From Lutraria lutraria (taxonomy: Eukaryota > Mollusca > Bivalvia > Venerida > Mactridae), in NCBI GenBank assembly GCA_964023205.1, contig OZ026851.1, positions 19,599,528-19,663,527 of the forward strand: a stretch of DNA of 64,000 bases. The letters run 5' to 3'. A program made the position numbers and the translations under genes. Below the pieces are notes generated by a model that worked only from the letters and a program-made list of their open reading frames with translations, searched no databases and was not told the origin of the DNA. Positions 60,701 through 64,000 of the stretch are shown here, piece by piece (position 1 is the stretch's first letter; every line of letters starts with the position of its first letter).

Positions 60701-61389
60701 ATTCAAATCCAAGGGCGGATAATTAAAAAAGTTCGAGTTCGTCAACCCCCATTTTTTTCAGTAAAGAATTTTTTTTTGTTATCATATGCTATGATCATGC
60801 AAAGTTTAAAAAAAATCGTAAATGAGTTTTCATTTTCCCTATGTGAAAAAACGTCTTAAAGCATCCCCAGGGACTTGTTGAGTAATGAACAAGTAACTTT
60901 TGTTAACTTGCATTGTTCCAGATCCCAAACTAATAGTGCCAATCGCCAATCGAATAAAGTCATAAATGTCGAACGCTTTATTTTTTTTCAAAATCAACAA
61001 AAACATCTAACTTAATATTAACTTTACGAATATTCTCTTCTTGCCAAGTCCAATGTACGGAATCATATTAGCCAATTTTTGTTATCTTCATAAAAAGACC
61101 TAGACATTTTTACGATCTGATTTGATATTGATGTAACATTTGTGAGGGTAGCGACCAATCTAGTCTGAAAGGATTCCCCTTTTTTACCTATCTATAAAAT
61201 ATCTATTTTCTCATCAGCAATTTGTCCCGTTTTTTGCAGCGTACTTACTTTTATTGGCGGGTTCATTTTGTTGCGGAATGTCTTTTGGTGTAGTGATATC
61301 ATTTTCTGTATTCGAAACATTACGTTTATGTCGTGTTCTCTGATCGTTGTCTTGAAACTGTTTAATGCTTGTATCCGATGTCGATACGC
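54744..61389 (-). CDS. Shisa-like single-pass membrane protein, 5'-incomplete
   Basis: Exons in transcript order: 61389-61249, 60309-60087, 59800-59661, 57541-57365, 55993-55901, 55463-55356 and a tentative last one 54763-54744. Phases agree throughout (mostly phase 1), giving about 299 codons. Seen: a Thr/Asn-rich propeptide with RTRHKR, a furin-type site; an ectodomain with cysteines spaced C-x15-C-x10-CC-x6-CC, including TYCCGEKPAQKCC, and N-glycosylation sequons NVT, NFT, NQS; a transmembrane segment GISIAAGFVASILICLFLY followed by CCCC; and a cytoplasmic tail rich in SR/GSR repeats. The CP...YCCG...CC ectodomain plus a Cys-rich juxtamembrane run is the layout of Shisa-family proteins (WNT/FGF receptor or AMPA-receptor modulators). 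The signal-peptide exon was not identified. Family assignment is an inference from spacing, not from alignment. Confidence 0.55.
55024..55285 (+). repeat. tRNA-derived V-type SINE, full length
   Basis: A box GTGGTCGAGTGGTTAAGG, B box GGGTTCAAGCCCC, then a body CCATGTCTCTTTATGTGAG ... GGGAGTTTAGTACTGGTTC ... and a tail AACAAAACAAACAAA. Same family as 58646-58879 and 37868-37971. It lies in an intron of the Shisa-like gene. Confidence 0.85.
55356..55463 (-). CDS. Shisa-like gene, tail exon
   Basis: Acceptor ATTTCAG, donor A|GTAAGA, 108 nt, phase 1. It encodes RQHLGVDVPSNVVITVTTPS and then DEHGPTAPLLKTQHE. Confidence 0.55.
55901..55993 (-). CDS. Shisa-like gene, tail exon
   Basis: Acceptor TATTTCAG, donor G|GTAAAC, 93 nt, phase 1 at both ends. 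It encodes SRNPSAVPTPSISRRASHDV and then HDHSNHKGHS; low-complexity Ser/His-rich. Confidence 0.55.
56430..56800 (+). pseudogene. Second non-LTR reverse transcriptase relic, interrupted by a poly-C tract
   Basis: Plus-strand frames show a TVIDW-like piece, WTLTSMFEDPHYADDYIS (motif C, YADD kept), then a run of about 14 C, then HTYANMQQKTEDILQTARLT and GLKFNVSKPKCLMINQ, IHIEGQVIEDFD. This is the motif C to thumb region of LINE endonuclease/reverse-transcriptase proteins (typically ...FADDIALLSHT...MQ.KT..L...A..TGLKIN..KTK). At least one frameshift precedes motif C. It lies in an intron of the Shisa-like gene, antisense to it. Confidence 0.65.
56845..57095. repeat. 40-bp tandem repeat, about 6 copies
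   Basis: Unit TTTTATTGGTTTTATATTTT then TGAATTTTCGTAACGTTTAT. ACGTTT recurs at 56881, 56921, 56961, 57001, 57041 and 57080. Confidence 0.95.
57365..57541 (-). CDS. Shisa-like gene, Arg/Ser-rich tail exon
   Basis: Acceptor TTATACAG, donor G|GTAATG, 177 nt, phase 1. It encodes RLEQPAYQDHMTVVNSITG and then SRRNSRQGSRHGSRQPSRQG, a short GSR/SRQ repeat. The basic, serine-rich stretch would be cytosolic and is a likely phosphorylation platform. Confidence 0.6.
57719..57850. repeat. 132-bp inverted repeat
   Basis: AATAAGTGATTTGATATAGGCC at the left pairs with GGCCTATATACCAAATCAGTTATTT at the right; the inner arms GTCGTATTGGC / GCCAATACGAC also pair. Confidence 0.8.
57864..57970. repeat. 107-bp inverted repeat
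   Basis: TCAAATATCTATACTCAC pairs with GTGATATAGATATTTGA; adjacent to the preceding palindrome and perhaps the same element type. Confidence 0.65.
58646..58879 (-). repeat. V-type SINE with 14-bp target duplication
   Basis: Minus strand: A box GTGGTTGAGTGGTTAAGG, B box GGGTTCCAGCCCC, the same body as 55024-55285, tail AAACAAACAAACAAA. Flanking ACTGACTGGCATAA at 58632-58645 and 58880-58893 is a perfect direct repeat, as expected for LINE-driven insertion. Confidence 0.92.
59661..59800 (-). CDS. Shisa-like gene, transmembrane exon
   Basis: Acceptor AATTTCTAG, donor T|GTAAGT, 140 nt. It encodes TGISIAAGFVASILICLFLY and then CCCCQKRQEIHDGVKLMW: one hydrophobic span, a four-cysteine run likely to be palmitoylated, then a basic cytosolic stretch. 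Confidence 0.6.
60087..60309 (-). CDS. Shisa-like gene, cysteine ectodomain exon
   Basis: Acceptor TGCTTTCAG. It encodes KTICFNNVTLTENGERLNNF, then TCPRANQSTGQTYCCGEKP and AQKCCNKDEYLKLNKKK. There are six cysteines, two as adjacent pairs. The donor is set at GT|GTTAGT because that phase (2) is the only one that joins the next exon; it is not a strong donor, so the 3' boundary is uncertain by a few bases. Confidence 0.55.
60410..60855. mobile_element. Foldback element related to the 35.7-kb MITE
   Basis: The left end ATGTTTGCTACAGTTTCCAG matches the 35717 family. Inner arms AAAGCCTTATTTATTTTC ... CTACTTCTTTTCATGTCAT and its inverse at 60596-60648 are about 50 bp and nearly perfect. It lies in an intron of the Shisa-like gene. 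Confidence 0.65.
61249..61389 (-). CDS. Shisa-like gene, propeptide exon
   Basis: Acceptor CTCCCCGTTTCAG, donor AAAA|GTAAGT, 141 nt, phase 1 at both ends. It encodes GVSTSDTSIKQFQ and then QRTRHKRNVSNTEN; RTRHKR is a furin-type cleavage motif. The frame also stays open upstream to an ATG at 61447, giving MNTSNIYVSLLLTNCLPVSG, which could be a weak signal peptide if the intron is not used. The good polypyrimidine tract favours a true acceptor. Confidence 0.5.
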
Positions 61390-61504
61390 CTGAAACGGGG
61401 AGACAATTTGTTAATAATAAACTTACATAGATGTTACTAGTATTCACCTAAAATTCGTACGTTTTCAACATACGTTTGTAAGAGCGTATAGTTGTGTGAG
61501 GCGA

Positions 61505-61660
61505 CAATGTTTGCGAACACCCATTTTTGCACTACTGCTGTTGTTTGTGAATACCCATGCTTGCACTGCTGCTGTTGTTTGCTGTTGTTGTTTGCAAACA
61601 CTTGTGCTTGCGCTGCTGCTGTTGTTTGTGAACACTCATGCTTGTGCTGCTGCTGTTTTC
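61505..61660. repeat. Short CTG-rich tandem repeat
   Basis: Three to four copies of CTGCTGCTGTTGTTTG with GAACACTCATGCTTG between. Confidence 0.75.
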
Positions 61661-61749
61661 ACTTATTGGTTATGACGGTAGGGGGCAATTCCTCATTGGT
61701 GTCATACATAGATTCATACTTTCTGGCTGTGTGTGATGTTTAATGCTGA

Positions 61750-62660
61750 ATCGAACCGTGTGTACATTTGTGTCTTGAGGTCAGCGTACTATTATATAAG
61801 TACTATTTAAATGTGTTTGTTGTTAAAAAAGATCATCTAGTAAAACCTTAAAATATTAACATTTATTACGAACACGATGATAATTATGGCAATGACAGAT
61901 AGTTATTTATTTATGTCATAATTTTGACATTCGTGGAAGATCTCCATTTTAGAACATTTGTTTGATTAACCATGAACTGTTATTCCACAATTTCTTTCTA
62001 ATCTCATTATGTATTCATGAATTCTCTTCTTAGTTAAAGATACTGCAAACTATCTGTCTTTAGGGACAGTCGTTTCCGTTAGCGCTTTACCAAGTTAATG
62101 CTATTGCATTCTTAGTTTTCTTGACCATTTATTCATCCTATGGCATTTCAGCATGCTGAAATTATGCTTTTCAATTAAACAGTTAAATGAAACCCAAGAA
62201 ATAAAATCTAAACAAAGCCCGAATACATGGTTGCTAAATCTATTTGAATAATTTGTCAATGCGATATGTAACTCTCATTGAAAATCCAATAGTTTTATTT
62301 TCATTTTCATGTCCTGTTACGCATAGAAATTTCGAACGTAATGCAACGTTCATGTGAAATATTCAATCGTTCTAAAATCTATTAAGGCCAATAGCCAACT
62401 ATTAGCTGTTTGGATGTTGAATTTAAAGTAGGTCTCATTTTACCGGGAAAGATCTCTTTGTCAGTGAAACTGACTTTTTACTTGCATTAAAAGCATTTTG
62501 AAATTTTCTTTTTTAGTAAAGAACTACAGTTTGTACATATATGTAGCTCATTATGTTTTCAATGATATTGCCAAAAAAAAGAAAAGGCATCTGTCAACAT
62601 TTTTACTATAAGTGGCTAATAGTTTTCTGAGATTCAAGTGTTAGAATACTTGTAACAGTT
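61750..62660. other. Non-coding, nothing supported
   Basis: No exon or repeat recognised; a signal-peptide exon for the Shisa-like gene was sought here on the minus strand without success. Confidence 0.3.
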
Positions 62661-62664
62661 GAAT

Positions 62665-63360
62665 GCTAATAAAGCCATGGCTTTAGATGATATTCCATCA
62701 CGTTTTGTGTAAGATGGGCCATGTACCATTGCTCAGCCACATGCGCATATCATTAAATCTGTCACTTTCACAAGGTGTCATTCCAGATGATCTTAAATCT
62801 GCTAGAGTCGTCCCATTTTTTAAAGAAAAGTGTCAAAACGTCTGTTGGTAACTACGGACTTGTATCTATTTTGAGTTTTATGTCTGAAGGTTGTTTATGA
62901 CCAGGCTGAAACTTAATCTGAACAAGCTATTAATACAACTTTTAGTGAGGCTTCCGCTTCCGATACTTGTTTGATTCATCTCACGGATTATGTTAGAATA
63001 GAAATGGACACAGGTCATCTTGTTGGAATGATTCTCTTGGATCTCCAGAAAGCTTTTGAAACGGTCGACCATTCAGTTCTGAAGCTAGTTGCAGCAGAAC
63101 TAGGTCATGCTATTATACGTTGATGTCAGTCGTCCCTGCCGTATAGGCAACATCTTGTTGATGTTGCTTGAACTCAATCCTCCTCTGTCCCTATATCTTG
63201 TGGAGTTCCTCTAGGTTCCATACCGGTTTTATTTGTAATCTATGTCAATAACATGTCAGCTGTGGTACAAAATAAACTTGTGTTATATGAAGACGATTAT
63301 GGTATTCTCGTCTCAGATAAAAATAAGTCCTTTGCAAAAAAAACTCTTGAAGGGGATAAC
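62665..63360 (+). pseudogene. Non-LTR retrotransposon reverse transcriptase relic
   Basis: Broken across several frames, the plus strand shows in order: KAMALDDIPSRFV; SLSQGVIPDDLKSARVVPFF; SASDTCLIHLTDYVRIEMD; VGMILLDLQKAFETVDHSVL (motif A); ISCGVPLGSIPVLFVIYVNN (motif B region); and KLVLYEDDYGILVSDKNKS (motif C). These are the ordered motifs of the LINE (Jockey/CR1-like) polymerase. Motif C reads YEDD instead of YADD and motif A FETVDH instead of FDTVDH; frameshifts and stops are frequent. It is dead, and no endonuclease or 3' tail is evident. Confidence 0.75.
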
Positions 63361-63365
63361 TAGCT

Positions 63366-64000
63366 TACAGACACCAAGTTATCTCGCCAGTATTCTTGTC
63401 ATTTATGTGTAACAACCAAGAATTTCAGACCCTACAGCATGACTATGCACCAATTCACACCTCTAATCTGGTGAGGCAATTTCTTGTATATACTATTTCA
63501 CTGCTGTTTTTGTTGTTCAGTACGAACACAAAGTTAAGACCATTTCGCAGCAGTCGGTCGGGAAATTGTTTCTACATACCGAAGAGCTTCCATTAACCTT
63601 CCGCCTACGAAAATAGTTCCTTTTTTTTTCAATTCAATGGCAAAAGTACAAATTCAAATATTTCGTGCATTCAAGTCAAAATCAGATGATTATACGAAAT
63701 CGAGAACGAGCAGTACAAAACAGTCGTAAAAATTATAAACAATCCTCTACATTGGAATACTACAATATTTAATATCAGTAAGCAATTTCAAGGAATGATG
63801 CAGTCATAATTCAAGTGCTGTATGTGCTAATTGCTGAACTACTTTTGGTAATCAGATGGGGAAACATCAATCAAAGTACCGAAAGCTCATGTAACGGGAA
63901 CAACTTCAACAATTGCATGGCGGGTGTAGAGAAGTGTTTTACTTTGCTTTACTATGAAAAGCTTAACTATCGTTCAGTTTACAAAACTCAGCCCAATACC
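63366..64000. other. Non-coding, nothing supported
   Basis: Sequence beyond the reverse-transcriptase relic; no exon or element seen. Confidence 0.3.

Overview
The window looks like nuclear DNA of a bivalve mollusc. It is AT-rich and intron-rich, with GT...AG splice junctions, and is dominated by short non-autonomous transposons, minisatellites and satellite arrays. The mollusc call is an inference from the style of the repeats (intronic elements with tandem cores, V-shaped tRNA-derived SINEs, TA-flanked mini-transposons). No mitochondrial or bacterial gene is present.

Two multi-exon genes can be assembled by hand, both on the minus strand. The first (47923 down to 29782) is a complete ZC3H15/DFRP1 orthologue: 11 exons, all phases consistent, 428 codons, two CCCH zinc fingers and a conserved acidic C-terminus. 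An ETS-type site lies just upstream of its start and poly(A) signals follow its stop. The second (about 61389 down to 54744) is a single-pass membrane protein of Shisa-like layout: a propeptide with a furin-type site, an ectodomain with C...C...CC...CC, a transmembrane segment with a cysteine cluster, and an Arg/Ser-rich cytoplasmic tail. Its signal-peptide exon was not found and its last exon is tentative.

Layout. 1-9 kb: non-coding DNA with a 557-bp-offset direct duplication and three TIR elements. 9-10.5 kb: two tRNA-like SINE heads and a palindromic MITE. 10.77-12.28 kb: 50 copies of a 30-bp minisatellite. 12.4-19.9 kb: a 50-bp satellite with higher-order structure, interrupted by a 1.7-kb duplicated segment and by a hAT-type element with a perfect 8-bp target duplication. 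20-23.2 kb: a tandem-core repeat and the second copy of the 1.7-kb segment, carrying its own 531-bp insertion. 23-29.7 kb: dispersed repeats and a 151-bp near-perfect palindrome. 29.8-47.9 kb: ZC3H15, whose introns hold a second 30-bp minisatellite and several elements with shared ends but unrelated tandem cores. 48-51.3 kb: a palindromic mini-element, a gag pseudogene and a 20-bp minisatellite rich in CACGTG. 51-54 kb: mostly unannotatable. 54.7-61.4 kb: the Shisa-like gene, with SINEs and a reverse-transcriptase relic in its introns. 62.6-63.4 kb: a second reverse-transcriptase relic.

The two genes show no functional link. The most notable material is the repeat biology: several insertions can be dated against empty sites inside the same window, and one element family is reduced to little more than its own terminal repeats.
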